DNA of 64,000 nucleotides, taken from NCBI GenBank assembly GCA_030041005.1, contig JASHOR010000032.1:1-64000 (forward strand), read 5' to 3'. The translations under genes and the position numbers were made by a program. Source of the stretch: Xanthobacteraceae bacterium. GTDB taxonomy: Bacteria; Pseudomonadota; Alphaproteobacteria; Rhizobiales; Xanthobacteraceae. The notes below the pieces were generated by a model. It searched no databases. It worked only from the letters and a program-made list of their open reading frames with translations, and had not been told where the DNA came from. This document shows, piece by piece, positions 8,815-17,797 of the stretch (its first letter is position 1; every line of letters starts with the position of its first letter).

Positions 8815-9819
8815 TCAGTAGGTGTCGAACATCTGCTGAATGGCATTCACGTCGCTGGTTTTGGCCAATGCCAGTGAAAGCAGGATACGCGCCTTCCAAG
8901 GCTGCAGATTATCCGCGGCGACAAATCCGCGCTTGGCCAAGCCCGGACTGCGCACGACGCGGCCCGCCGCGACACGGCTGGAGAGGCACATTACGACGTT
9001 GTTCTCGGCATAAGCGCGGTCAAAGGCCGCATCCTCCAGCGGCGTTGGTCGACCGGCGCCAGTCGCGGCGCTCACTATTCCCCTGGCGCCGGCCTCGACG
9101 GCAGCGTCGATCATCGTCCCGTCGGCACCGACGTAGGAGAGCACGATGTCTACGCGCGGCAACGACTGCATGAATCGGACATCAAACTCGGTACCTGTCG
9201 TGTGCCCGCGCACGGAATGATGATAGTAGACAACTTTGCCATCGGCATCGGCAAACCCCAGCGGTCCCAGGTCGCGGGACTGAAATGCCTGCACACGATA
9301 GGTCGAATTCTTCGTGACGTCTCGACCATTGAAGATCGTATCATTGAGAACGACGAGGCAGCCGCGACCGCGGGAGGCCGGGTCAGCCGCCACGCGCACG
9401 GCGTTGATGAGGTTGAGGTAGCCATCGGCGCTGATTGCGGACGACGGCCGCATCGAGCCGACGAGCACGACGGGTCTTTCTGTCTTCAGGGTAAGGTTGA
9501 GAAAATAGGCGGTCTCTTCCAGAGTGTTGGTGCCGTGGGTAATCACGATGCCGTCGGCTTCATCCCGATCGAAAATCGCGTGGATCTCGCGTACCAGATC
9601 GAGCCAGTCCTTGGTGACAAGCGCTTGGCTGGGCAAACGACGAAATGGAATTTCTTCTACGGCAGCTATCTGTGCAAGTTCGGGGAGCTGCGCCAGCAAC
9701 TGACCATCGCCCAGACGCTTCCCGGTTTCGATGTACCAGGCGAGATCCAGGCGATCGGCGCCGACCGAATCGATTGTGCCCCCGGTGATAATCAATCCGA
9801 CTCTCGGTAAAACGGTCAT
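8815..9819 (-). CDS. L-asparaginase family amidohydrolase
   Basis: The 334-residue protein carries both active-site threonine signatures, LIITGGTIDS at residues 9-18 and VITHGTNTLEETA near 92-104, then VVLVGSMRPSSAISADGYLN. No signal peptide is seen, so it should be cytoplasmic. It would hydrolyse asparagine or a similar side-chain amide to an acid and ammonia. It is the first gene of a minus-strand run with the amidohydrolase and GTPase and diverges from the molybdenum hydroxylase genes, which share the 127-base promoter gap. Confidence 0.88.
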   Translation of the reverse strand: MTVLPRVGLIITGGTIDSVGADRLDLAWYIETGKRLGDGQLLAQLPELAQIAAVEEIPFRRLPSQALVTKDWLDLVREIHAIFDRDEADGIVITHGTNTLEETAYFLNLTLKTERPVVLVGSMRPSSAISADGYLNLINAVRVAADPASRGRGCLVVLNDTIFNGRDVTKNSTYRVQAFQSRDLGPLGFADADGKVVYYHHSVRGHTTGTEFDVRFMQSLPRVDIVLSYVGADGTMIDAAVEAGARGIVSAATGAGRPTPLEDAAFDRAYAENNVVMCLSSRVAAGRVVRSPGLAKRGFVAADNLQPWKARILLSLALAKTSDVNAIQQMFDTY

Positions 9820-9946
9820 GTCAATTCGACGCCTCTTCGTCAGTTCCGCGGTTGCGTTGCGGTCCGGCGGGTTTTTCGGTGCCGCTCAGGGTTTGACGCC
9901 GTATTTCCGCATACGCTAGTGGATAGAGATATACGAAAGGTGCGTG

Positions 9947-12307
9947 ATGAGCGTCGAGGGGGGCGGCAAGGGCTGGATCGGTGCAAGCCTGCTGCGCAAG
10001 GAGGATGCTCGGCATCTATATGGACACGGCATGTTCATCGCCGACGTGCACGTGTCCGGTGTCCAGGATGTGGCATTCGTACGCAGTCAGATGGCCCATG
10101 CTCGCGTCGTGCAGGTGGACAAACCGGCTCGACACGCCGCGAACGTATTCGTTCTGAACGACATTCAGCCCGTCAAAATTTTGGAAGCCGGGCCGGAATT
10201 ATCCGCTCATCGCCATAGCCCCTATCCTGCGTTGGCCGACGGCAGGGTGCGCTACGTGGGGCAGACCATAGCGGCTTGCGTGATGCCGACGCGCGCCCAG
10301 GCCGAGGATTTGGCCGACCAGGTCCACGTCGCGCTGGAGGAGCTTCCCGCGGTCGTCGACGTCGTTGCCGCCATGCGGCCGGACAGCCCGCGGGTCTTCG
10401 ATGAGTGGCCGAATAATTCCTACATCAGCACCAGCGTGGTCGAGGGGAATCCGGAGTTGCTGGGCTCGGCGGCGGTCCGCGTGCACCGCCGATTGCGGCT
10501 CAACCGGCAGGCGACCGTTTCGCTGGAAGGACGCGGCGTGCTCGCCTATTGGGACCATCGGCTCGACGAGCTCGTCGTCTACCTGTCAACGCAAGGCGGT
10601 CAGGTCAAGCGCCTGGCGCTCTCGCGCATGCTTGGCCTTCCCGAACATAAGGTGCGCGTGATAGCGCCCGATATTGGCGGGGGTTTTGGCGGAAAAAACC
10701 GGATCATGCCGGAGGACATCGCCGTCGCCGCCATCGCGCTCAAGGTCCGGCATCCGGTCCGGTGGATCGAGGATCGGCGCGAACATCTGCTGGCTTCACC
10801 GCACGCTCGCGACCACACCTACGATCTGACGATTTGCGCCGAGCGTGACGGCACGCTTCTTGGCATTGAAGGCGACATCTACATCGACGCCGGCGCCTAC
10901 GCTCTGTGGCCCACCGGCGCATTTCAGGAAGCGAGCATGGCGTCTCGCAACCTGACGGGGCCGTATCGCATGCGGCACCTCAGGCTCGACGCCCACACTG
11001 TCGCCACCAACAAAGCACCGATGGGGCCGTATCGTGGAGTGGCGCGGCCCGGAGCGACGTTCGCGCTCGAACGGCTGGTCGACGAGGTGGCGCGAGAGCT
11101 TGGCCGCGAGCCTTTCGATCTTCGCCGACAGAACGCGGTGACGGCCGCCGAGCTCCCCTACAGGACCGCGGCCGGTCTGAAGCTCGACACGGGAGACTAC
11201 ATTGCTGCACTTGATCTGGCGCGGGAAAAGATCGATCTGCCGGCAATTCGCAGGCGGCAGGTTGCCGGAGAACCCGATGGCCGCAAGATCGGCGTCGGAT
11301 TCGCCTTCTACACCGAGCAAAGCGGCCACGGCACAGTCGAATTCATGAAGCGCAAATTCCGCGTCATTCCCGGATATGAATCCGCGAATGTTCGAATGCT
11401 GCCGGACGGCAACGTTCTGATCTATGTCGGCGTGCAGAATCACGGCCAGGGTCACGAGACCACGCTGGCGCAGATTGCAGCCCATGAGCTTGGCATCGAC
11501 CCCGGACAGATATCCGTCCGCTATGGCGATACCGCGATCGGACCTTACGGTTTCGGCACGTTTGCCTCCCGCTCGATCGTGTTCGCCGGTGGGGCCGTCG
11601 GCAAGGCTTCGCGCGCCCTAGCCGAGAAAATCCGGCGAATCGGTGCGCATCTTCTGCAGACCGATGTCGCCGCGATCCGTATAGAGAACGGCATGATCCA
11701 TGGGCCGTCGGGCAAGATCGGTCTTGCCGAAATTGCCTTCGCGGCGAACGCGCGACCAGATCAGTTGCCGACCGGCATGGATCCCCTGCTGGAGTCGGTC
11801 GCCACCTATGAGCCGACGGAATCCGGCGGAGTGTTCGCGTATGGGACGCATGCCGTGGTGGTTGCCGTCGATCCCGACAGCGGCGTCACTGAAATTCTCG
11901 ATTATGTCGTCTCGGAGGACTGCGGAACGATGATCAATCCGATGATCGTCGACGGCCAAGTTCAGGGTGGCATCGCGCAAGGAATCGGTACCGCGCTGTA
12001 CGAAGAGATTCCCTACGACGAGCAGGGCCAACCGCTGGCGACCACCTTTGCCGACTATATGGTCCCATGCGCGCCGGAGGTTCCCACGGTTCGTATCCAG
12101 CATATCGTGACCCCTGCACTGACGACTGAATATGGCGTGAAAGGCCTGGGCGAAGGGGGCGCCATTGCGCCACCGGCAGCCATTGCCAACGCCGTTGCCG
12201 ACGCCTTCCGCGACATCGGTGCAAGCTTCAACGAGACGCCGCTGTCACCGAGACGCGTTTCGGAAGCCGTCGACCTTGCCCGTCGCGCTAGAGGCGGTCA
12301 GCGATGA
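9947..12307 (+). CDS. Molybdenum hydroxylase large subunit (xanthine/CO dehydrogenase family)
   Basis: The 786-residue molybdopterin-binding subunit contains GGGFGGKNRIMPEDIAVA, the glutamine/glycine-rich GVQNHGQGHETTLAQIAAHE and the catalytic glutamate in VKGLGEGGAIAPP. Where form I CO dehydrogenases have AYXCSFR it reads GPYRGVARPG, so it is not a classical CO oxidiser. It more likely hydroxylates an N-heterocycle, aldehyde or related substrate. A GTG at 9944 adjoins the ATG at 9947; AAAGG lies just upstream. The stop overlaps the start of the FAD subunit by four bases, giving L-M-S gene order. Confidence 0.88.
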   Translation: MSVEGGGKGWIGASLLRKEDARHLYGHGMFIADVHVSGVQDVAFVRSQMAHARVVQVDKPARHAANVFVLNDIQPVKILEAGPELSAHRHSPYPALADGRVRYVGQTIAACVMPTRAQAEDLADQVHVALEELPAVVDVVAAMRPDSPRVFDEWPNNSYISTSVVEGNPELLGSAAVRVHRRLRLNRQATVSLEGRGVLAYWDHRLDELVVYLSTQGGQVKRLALSRMLGLPEHKVRVIAPDIGGGFGGKNRIMPEDIAVAAIALKVRHPVRWIEDRREHLLASPHARDHTYDLTICAERDGTLLGIEGDIYIDAGAYALWPTGAFQEASMASRNLTGPYRMRHLRLDAHTVATNKAPMGPYRGVARPGATFALERLVDEVARELGREPFDLRRQNAVTAAELPYRTAAGLKLDTGDYIAALDLAREKIDLPAIRRRQVAGEPDGRKIGVGFAFYTEQSGHGTVEFMKRKFRVIPGYESANVRMLPDGNVLIYVGVQNHGQGHETTLAQIAAHELGIDPGQISVRYGDTAIGPYGFGTFASRSIVFAGGAVGKASRALAEKIRRIGAHLLQTDVAAIRIENGMIHGPSGKIGLAEIAFAANARPDQLPTGMDPLLESVATYEPTESGGVFAYGTHAVVVAVDPDSGVTEILDYVVSEDCGTMINPMIVDGQVQGGIAQGIGTALYEEIPYDEQGQPLATTFADYMVPCAPEVPTVRIQHIVTPALTTEYGVKGLGEGGAIAPPAAIANAVADAFRDIGASFNETPLSPRRVSEAVDLARRARGGQR

Positions 12308-13134
12308 AATCCGCACCGTTCGATTATGTCCTGGCCAGGACCGTGACTGAGGCGACGGCCACGCTGGCGCAAGACAGGCGCAACGCGATGGTCATCGCCG
12401 GCGGCCAGTCGCTTGTGCCTATGCTCAATCTCCGAATGGCGCTTCCAGACCTCTTGGTCGACATCGGACGATTGGACGAGCTGAAGGCAACATCGGCAAC
12501 GCAAGAGGCCCTTCAGCTCGGCGCTCTGGTGACTCACGCCGACATCGAGGATGGCGCCGTTCCCGATCCTTTCGGAGGACTCCTGCGAAAGATCGCCGGC
12601 GGCATTTCCTATCGCACGGTTCGCCACTATGGAACGATCGGCGGCAGCGTCGCGCTTGCCGATCCTGCGGCGGATTGGCCGGTCGTCCTCCTGGCGTTGG
12701 GCGCTGCGGCAAGAATTGCCTCGCCCGCCGGCTCCCGATCGCAATCCGTAGATGATTTCATCAAGGGTCAGTACGCGACTTCGCTGGCGCCCGAGGAGAT
12801 CATTGTGGGCTTCGATATTCCTATTCCGGGCGCCCGCATGCGATGGGGAACCTCAAAGGTCGTGAGGAAAAGCGGCGCGTTTGCAAGTTCGATAGCGGTT
12901 GTCGTGGAACAAGGCGACGGAGATTTTGCTGCGGCCGCGTTGGGGGCTGCCGGGCCGCGTCCCTGTTTGCTGCCGACGACCGCGCAGGGACTCAGGAGCC
13001 GAGCTCCGCAGGAGGACCTGCGTGCGATGGTTGCGGACGATCTGACGGCGCTGGCGCTTGATGGAGATCCCTATCTGACGCGCCTGCACACATCGACCAT
13101 CATGCGAGCGGTGCGAGAGATGCGACAACGATGA
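12304..13134 (+). CDS. Molybdenum hydroxylase FAD-binding (medium) subunit
   Basis: The 276-residue protein has the FAD-binding stretch VIAGGQSLVPMLNLRMA at residues 31-47 and the second signature TIGGSVALADPAADWP near 112-127. Both are typical of CoxM/CutM-type subunits that pass electrons from the iron-sulfur subunit to an acceptor. It overlaps both neighbours by four bases (ATGA), so the three subunits are translationally coupled. Confidence 0.88.
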   Translation: MKSAPFDYVLARTVTEATATLAQDRRNAMVIAGGQSLVPMLNLRMALPDLLVDIGRLDELKATSATQEALQLGALVTHADIEDGAVPDPFGGLLRKIAGGISYRTVRHYGTIGGSVALADPAADWPVVLLALGAAARIASPAGSRSQSVDDFIKGQYATSLAPEEIIVGFDIPIPGARMRWGTSKVVRKSGAFASSIAVVVEQGDGDFAAAALGAAGPRPCLLPTTAQGLRSRAPQEDLRAMVADDLTALALDGDPYLTRLHTSTIMRAVREMRQR

Positions 13135-13616
13135 AATCGCTGACTGTCGAACTGAATGGCGCCACGGTTCGCTACGAAGTCGAGCCGCGGCAGACGCTGG
13201 CGGATTTTTTGCGCGAGCAGTGCCGTCTGACGGCGACGCATATCGGATGCGAGCACGGTGCATGCGGCGCCTGCACGGTCGTCGTGAACGGCAAGGCGAC
13301 GCGATCGTGCCTGCGCTTGGCAATCATGTGCAACGGGCAATCGGTAGAGACTCTGGAAGGTTTTCCCAACGATAAAATCATGGAAGTGCTGCGCAGGCAC
13401 TTCCATGAGAGCCATGCGCTCCAGTGCGGATTCTGTACGCCGGGAATGCTCATCATGGCCCGCGACATTCTCTTGCGTCTGGCCGAACCGGATGCACAGA
13501 CGGTCCGCCAACAACTGAGCGGTCAGATTTGCCGCTGCACGGGTTATGCAAACATCGTTGACGCCATTGTCTCGGCCGGAAAGGCGTTGCGCAGCCAACG
13601 AGCGGCGTTGCCCTGA
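13131..13616 (+). CDS. Molybdenum hydroxylase [2Fe-2S] (small) subunit
   Basis: The 161-residue subunit has the plant-type ferredoxin cluster motif GCEHGACGACTVVVNG with a downstream cysteine (SCLRLA), and the second cluster motifs CGFCTPGM and ICRCTGYANI. All eight expected cysteines appear to be present. It relays electrons from the molybdenum centre to the FAD subunit and completes the three-gene enzyme. Confidence 0.9.
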   Translation: MKSLTVELNGATVRYEVEPRQTLADFLREQCRLTATHIGCEHGACGACTVVVNGKATRSCLRLAIMCNGQSVETLEGFPNDKIMEVLRRHFHESHALQCGFCTPGMLIMARDILLRLAEPDAQTVRQQLSGQICRCTGYANIVDAIVSAGKALRSQRAALP

Positions 13617-13800
13617 CGAAAAGAGAGCGACTTGTCTCCCGTCGTGCCGCCACGCCTGGATCGGGCTTGGCGGCTCCTGTCGGAATTGCTGTCGTCGCAC
13701 CAAAACCTCCGAGCCGCAAAACGCCCTACGCGCGCAGGCGAAAGCAGGATAAGCTTGCGAATAACGACAAGCCGGCAACCGGCAGCAGTGGAGGACGCGC

Positions 13801-14781
13801 ATGAGCAAGCTTTCCCGCAGAACGGCCTTGCGGCTCGCGGCAGGCGGCACAACCGCCTTGACGCTGCCGTCCATCGCGCGGGCGCAATCCTATCCGAGCC
13901 GCTCCGTGCTCATTCTCGTCGGCTACGCGGCCGGCGGCCCAACCGACATCTGCGCGCGGCTCATCGGCGGATGGCTGTCGAAGCGGCTCGGCCAGCAATT
14001 CGTTGTCGAGAACCGCGACGGCGCCGGAAGCAACATCGCCACTGAGGCGGCGATCCACGCCAATGCGGACGGCTACACGCTGCTGCTCGTCACCTCCTCG
14101 AATTCGATCAACGCCACGCTCTACCCACACCTGAATTTCAATTACATGGCCAGCATGGTGCCGATCGCCGGCATCATGCAGGCGCCCTCGGTGCTGGAGG
14201 TCAATCCGTCGGTACCGGTCAAGAGCACCGCCGAGTTCATCGCCTATGCCAAGGCCAACCCGGGCAAGCTCAACCTCGGCACCGCCGGCAACGGCAGCCC
14301 GCCGCACATGTTCGCCGAACTGTTCATGTACATGACCGGCGTCAAGCTGAACGTGGTGGGTTATCGCGGCGGTGGTCCGGCGTTGATAGATCTGCTCAGC
14401 GGCCAGGTGCAGGTGATGTTCGAGGGCATCACCTCCTCCATCGGCTACCTGCGGGCCGGCAAGCTGCGCCCGCTCGGGGTGACGACGGCGAAGCGCTCGC
14501 CCGCGCTGCCGGACGTGCCGCCGATCGCCGACACGGTGCCGGGCTACAACGCCACCGGCTGGTTCGGTCTCGGCGCGCCCAAGGGCACGCCGCAGCCGAT
14601 CATCGACACGCTCGCCAAGGAAGTCGCGGCGGCGCTGGTCGATCCGACGATGAAGGCGAAAATGGCCAGTCTGGGCGCGGAGCCGATGCCGATGGGGCCT
14701 TCGGAGTTCGGCAAGCTCATCGCCGACGACACCGAGTCGTGGGGCAAGGTGATCCGCGCCGCCAATATCCATCTGGACTGA
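13801..14781 (+). CDS. TctC/Bug-family periplasmic solute receptor
   Basis: The 326-residue protein begins with a twin-arginine-like signal (SRRTALRLAAGG), ending near ARAQSYPSR. The mature part has the Bug fold motifs VGYAAGGPTDICARL, VVENRDGAGSNIATEA, ADGYTLLL and a PKGTPQPIIDTL stretch. Such receptors capture carboxylates or other small acids for tripartite tricarboxylate transport or signalling. No TctA or TctB gene is in the window, so it is an orphan receptor. It follows the hydroxylase genes by 184 bases and might bind the substrate of that enzyme. Confidence 0.88.
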   Translation: MSKLSRRTALRLAAGGTTALTLPSIARAQSYPSRSVLILVGYAAGGPTDICARLIGGWLSKRLGQQFVVENRDGAGSNIATEAAIHANADGYTLLLVTSSNSINATLYPHLNFNYMASMVPIAGIMQAPSVLEVNPSVPVKSTAEFIAYAKANPGKLNLGTAGNGSPPHMFAELFMYMTGVKLNVVGYRGGGPALIDLLSGQVQVMFEGITSSIGYLRAGKLRPLGVTTAKRSPALPDVPPIADTVPGYNATGWFGLGAPKGTPQPIIDTLAKEVAAALVDPTMKAKMASLGAEPMPMGPSEFGKLIADDTESWGKVIRAANIHLD

Positions 14782-14881
14782 TGGGTGCCGCGAACGGGGC
14801 GGACCGCGACGATCTGGGAGCGTAACGCCGGGGGTTCCGTGGGTCTTGCGTCGCCGGCCCGTTTGCGGATAAGTGCCGGCC

Positions 14882-15136
14882 ATGAACGAAGCGAGCCCAC
14901 AGCGCCGCCGGCGGATTGTCTGGCTTCACGTGCTTACCGTGGTCAGCGCCGCGATCCTCATCAGCGCGGAAGTATTCGGCGCGGCGTTTGCCGGCAGTTG
15001 GGCTATCGCCAGCTTGATGGGACTTGGCTCGATCGGCGCCCACGCCCTCGACGGCTTCTTCATGCTCTGCGGTCTCGCGGTCATGGTGCAATTTGTGCGC
15101 GCCGCCCATCGCGTCGAGCCGTTCACTGCGGACTGA
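14882..15136 (+). CDS. Small two-helix membrane protein
   Basis: The 84-residue product has two hydrophobic segments, about residues 15-37 and 44-66, after an Arg-rich N-terminus (RRRR) that suggests an in-side orientation. Similar short membrane proteins are common in Bradyrhizobium-like genomes, without known function. ATG 14882 is preferred over GTG 14873. It stands alone between the TctC receptor and the ornithine decarboxylase leader. Confidence 0.55.
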   Translation: MNEASPQRRRRIVWLHVLTVVSAAILISAEVFGAAFAGSWAIASLMGLGSIGAHALDGFFMLCGLAVMVQFVRAAHRVEPFTAD

Positions 15137-15304
15137 GTGCCGTTCGCCGCACACGGCACGGTGGAGCAATCCGCAGTTACCTTCCGTTAAGACCAAAGCG
15201 CTTGCGAGTCGGAGTGGAATCGATTATTTGACGATTGCCCAATTTCGCACGTGCCTGTGGCCGTGTGTCGGTCGGTGGGCATCCGGACAAGAGGCCGGAC
15301 AGCC

Positions 15305-15624
15305 GCCTAAGGAAGAGATGCTACTTCCTTGCTCCCGCGACCGGCAGCCGGAGGCGAAACCGGCATAGCCCGCTCTCCAACGGGCGACGCGGCTTAAAGC
15401 AACGACGGAAGGGCTTTTTTGGTTACTGCCGGCGCCAATGCCGGGGACACCGAAAGGGCTTTGTCCTTCTTTGCCAGCAGTGCGGAACGGGATCTCCCTT
15501 ATCCGGACCAAGGCAGCAATCACGGCGATGCAACGCGGTGCCGCCAGTGCTGCGGGACCGTGCGCGTCGCAGGAGGTTCACCTCGGCGGCCACGCCGCCG
15601 GCCGGATACAGGAGTTGCGTCGAG
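15305..15624 (+). ncRNA. Candidate speF-type structured leader RNA
   Basis: The 488-base gap before the ornithine decarboxylase is rich in paired elements. They are AAGGAAG(15309-15315)/CTTCCTT(15324-15330), CCGGC repeats around 15341-15364, GCCCG(15368-15372)/CGGGC(15381-15385), and CCGGC(15429-15433)/GCCGG(15440-15444). GGGC followed by six T at 15411-15420 could pair with the earlier GCCC and act as a terminator-like alternative. Alphaproteobacterial ornithine decarboxylase genes are known to carry the speF RNA motif, and both position and gene match. Assignment rests on context and visible structure, since I could not run a covariance search. Confidence 0.6.
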
Positions 15625-16755
15625 ATGACCGCACGCATCCGCGAATTTCTCAAGCATCGCACCCAAGACGGCCCTTGCCTCGTGCTCGACCTCGACGTCG
15701 TGCGCGAGAATTATCAAAGTTTCGCCAAGGCGCTGCCGGACACCAAGGTGTTCTACGCGGTGAAGGCCAATCCGGCGCCGGAGATCCTCAAGCTCCTCGC
15801 CGGCCTCGGCAGCTGCTTCGACGTCGCCTCGATGAGCGAGACCCATGACGTGCTTGCCGCCGGCGCGACACCGGACCGCATCTCCTATGGCAACACTATC
15901 AAGAAGGAGAGCGAGATTGCCGCGGCCTTCGCGCTCGGCATTACGCTGTTCGCTGTCGACTGCGAGGCCGAAGTCGAGAAGGTGGCGCGCGCCGCCCCCG
16001 GCAGCCGCGTCATCTGCCGCATCCATTGCGATGGCTCGGGCTCCGAATGGCCGCTGTCGCGTAAATTCGGCTGCGAGCCGGCCTATGCCGCCGATATCCT
16101 GGAGCTCGCCCACAAACGCGGGCTGGTGGCGCACGGCGTGTCGTTCCACGTCGGCTCGCAGCAGCACAACGTTGAAGCCTGGGACCGCGCGCTGGCCTCG
16201 ACCGCGTCTGTGTTCCGCGCCTGCACCGAGCGCGGCATCACGCTGGCGATGGTCAATCTCGGCGGCGGCTTTCCCGCCCGTTACGTGCGCAAGACGCCGA
16301 AGCTCGAATCTTACGGCAAGGCAATCTTCCGCTCGCTGCGCAAGCATTTCGGCAACGCGCTGCCTGAGACGATCGTGGAGCCGGGCCGTGGACTCGTCGG
16401 CAATGCCGGCGTCATCGAAGCCGAGGTGGTACTGATCACCAAGCGCTCGCCCGAGGACGAGGTGCGCTGGGTCTATCTCGACATCGGCAAATTCCACGGC
16501 CTTGCCGAGACCATCGACGAATCGATCCGCTACCCGATCCGCACGACGCACGATCGCGACGAGATGGCACCGTGCATCATCGCCGGCCCGACCTGCGATT
16601 CGGTGGACGTGCTGTACGAAAAGACGCACTACCCGCTGCCGGTCTCACTCGCCATCGGCGACAAGGTCTTGATCGAGGCGACCGGCGCCTATACGGCGAC
16701 CTATTCGTCGATTGGATTCAACGGCTATCCACCGTTGCGGCAGTATTTGATCTGA
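15625..16755 (+). CDS. speF: Type III PLP-fold ornithine (lysine/ornithine) decarboxylase
   Basis: The 376-residue enzyme has the fold-III PLP lysine in FYAVKANP (K47), the glycine-rich HVGSQQHN and NLGGGFPARY regions, the phosphate-binding EPGRGLVGNAG and the catalytic cysteine in GPTCDSVD (C324). It converts ornithine to putrescine, feeding polyamine synthesis. Length matches the eukaryote-like bacterial decarboxylases of alphaproteobacteria. ATG 15625 follows AGGAG by about ten bases; the upstream in-frame sequence belongs to the structured leader. Its last 38 bases overlap the convergent HAD gene. Confidence 0.9.
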   Translation: MTARIREFLKHRTQDGPCLVLDLDVVRENYQSFAKALPDTKVFYAVKANPAPEILKLLAGLGSCFDVASMSETHDVLAAGATPDRISYGNTIKKESEIAAAFALGITLFAVDCEAEVEKVARAAPGSRVICRIHCDGSGSEWPLSRKFGCEPAYAADILELAHKRGLVAHGVSFHVGSQQHNVEAWDRALASTASVFRACTERGITLAMVNLGGGFPARYVRKTPKLESYGKAIFRSLRKHFGNALPETIVEPGRGLVGNAGVIEAEVVLITKRSPEDEVRWVYLDIGKFHGLAETIDESIRYPIRTTHDRDEMAPCIIAGPTCDSVDVLYEKTHYPLPVSLAIGDKVLIEATGAYTATYSSIGFNGYPPLRQYLI

Positions 16756-17425
16756 GGTGGTCCGGATCGGCGGCGGACGCGCCTTCTTCCAGCTGTTCGG
16801 TCAGCACCTGCAAGTCGAAGAACACCGTAGTACACCCGGCATCGAGCAGGTCGGCGCGCGAGAAGTGGCCACTCTGCAGGCTTATGGGGTAAAGGCCCGC
16901 GGCGCGGGCGGCTTCTGTGTCGTATGGCGTGTCGCCCACCATGGCAATCTGGGCCGGCGGCAGGCGCAGTTCTCTGACGGCTCGACCGACCATGTCGAGG
17001 CTAGACCTGTCTCGCTTGACGTCGCCGCCGCAGCACGCACCGTCGATCAGATCGTCGACATTCATGATCGTCCGATAGTGAGCGAGAACATCGCTTTCGC
17101 ATGATGTTGCCAGCGCGATCTTCGCGCCTCGCTCTTTGATGACCGCGAACAAATGCCGCAGTCCGTGGAAGGGCCGGGCGTGCGGCAGATAGCGCAGGCG
17201 GTAGCGCTCGGCCTGAAGCTGGACGACATGATCCAGAAGCTTTGCATCGTGCCGGCCAAGCAACCGCCGCAGCATCCGCCTTCCATCCATGCCGGAATAC
17301 GGATGTAGATCGGCAACGCTTGCCTTGTAGCCCATCTCGTCGAGCGTCTCGCTCCAGCATTGCAGCATCGCCAACACGTTGTCGATCAGCGTGCCCTCGA
17401 CGTCGAAAATGAAGGCTTTGGGCAT
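16718..17425 (-). CDS. HAD-superfamily hydrolase (phosphoglycolate phosphatase-like)
   Basis: The 235-residue protein shows HAD motif I FDVEGTLIDN (residues 6-15, with glutamate where DxD usually has its second aspartate: D-V-E), motif II around ALATSCESD, and motif IV MVGDTPYDTEAA. The second catalytic acid being Glu is unusual and may lower or alter phosphatase activity. A helical cap lies between motifs I and II. Product is probably a small-molecule phosphatase; substrate unknown. The start is the ATG at 17425 immediately before motif I. The 3' end overlaps the ornithine decarboxylase gene on the other strand. Confidence 0.75.
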   Translation of the reverse strand: MPKAFIFDVEGTLIDNVLAMLQCWSETLDEMGYKASVADLHPYSGMDGRRMLRRLLGRHDAKLLDHVVQLQAERYRLRYLPHARPFHGLRHLFAVIKERGAKIALATSCESDVLAHYRTIMNVDDLIDGACCGGDVKRDRSSLDMVGRAVRELRLPPAQIAMVGDTPYDTEAARAAGLYPISLQSGHFSRADLLDAGCTTVFFDLQVLTEQLEEGASAADPDHLRSNTAATVDSR

Positions 17426-17797
17426 AAACGGCAGCCGGTCGGCAACGCGGGCATGGGCGCAAAGCCAGATCGGCGGCCGGGCCGGCGCCACGCTCTCCGA
17501 GGCCCGCCGGTGCTGCCGCCGGAGCGATCGAGGCACCCCGCCGCGGCGCAATCCGTGGACAGCATCGGCATCGTTTTTTGGGTGGAAATGAAGCACTTTC
17601 AAATCGTCGGTCCGAAATTGGCTTTGATAAGCCTTGCATACAAAAAGCCGGTCAGCCGCATAACGCATAAGAACTTTACAAGTTCCGCGGCGAGCAGCGT
17701 TGCCACCGGACACGGCGGCGCTGTTCGCCGCCCTCCCGCTATCCGAACACGCGTGTTTTCGTCACGCGTCAGCTCTCTCGACCAGCTTCAGACGAGC
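17426..17797. other. Intergenic region, no gene seen
   Basis: About 370 bases lie between the end of the WD40 gene and the HAD start, both on the minus strand. The half near 17570-17690 is less GC-rich and probably holds the HAD promoter. I found no convincing small gene, RNA or repeat here. Confidence 0.5.
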
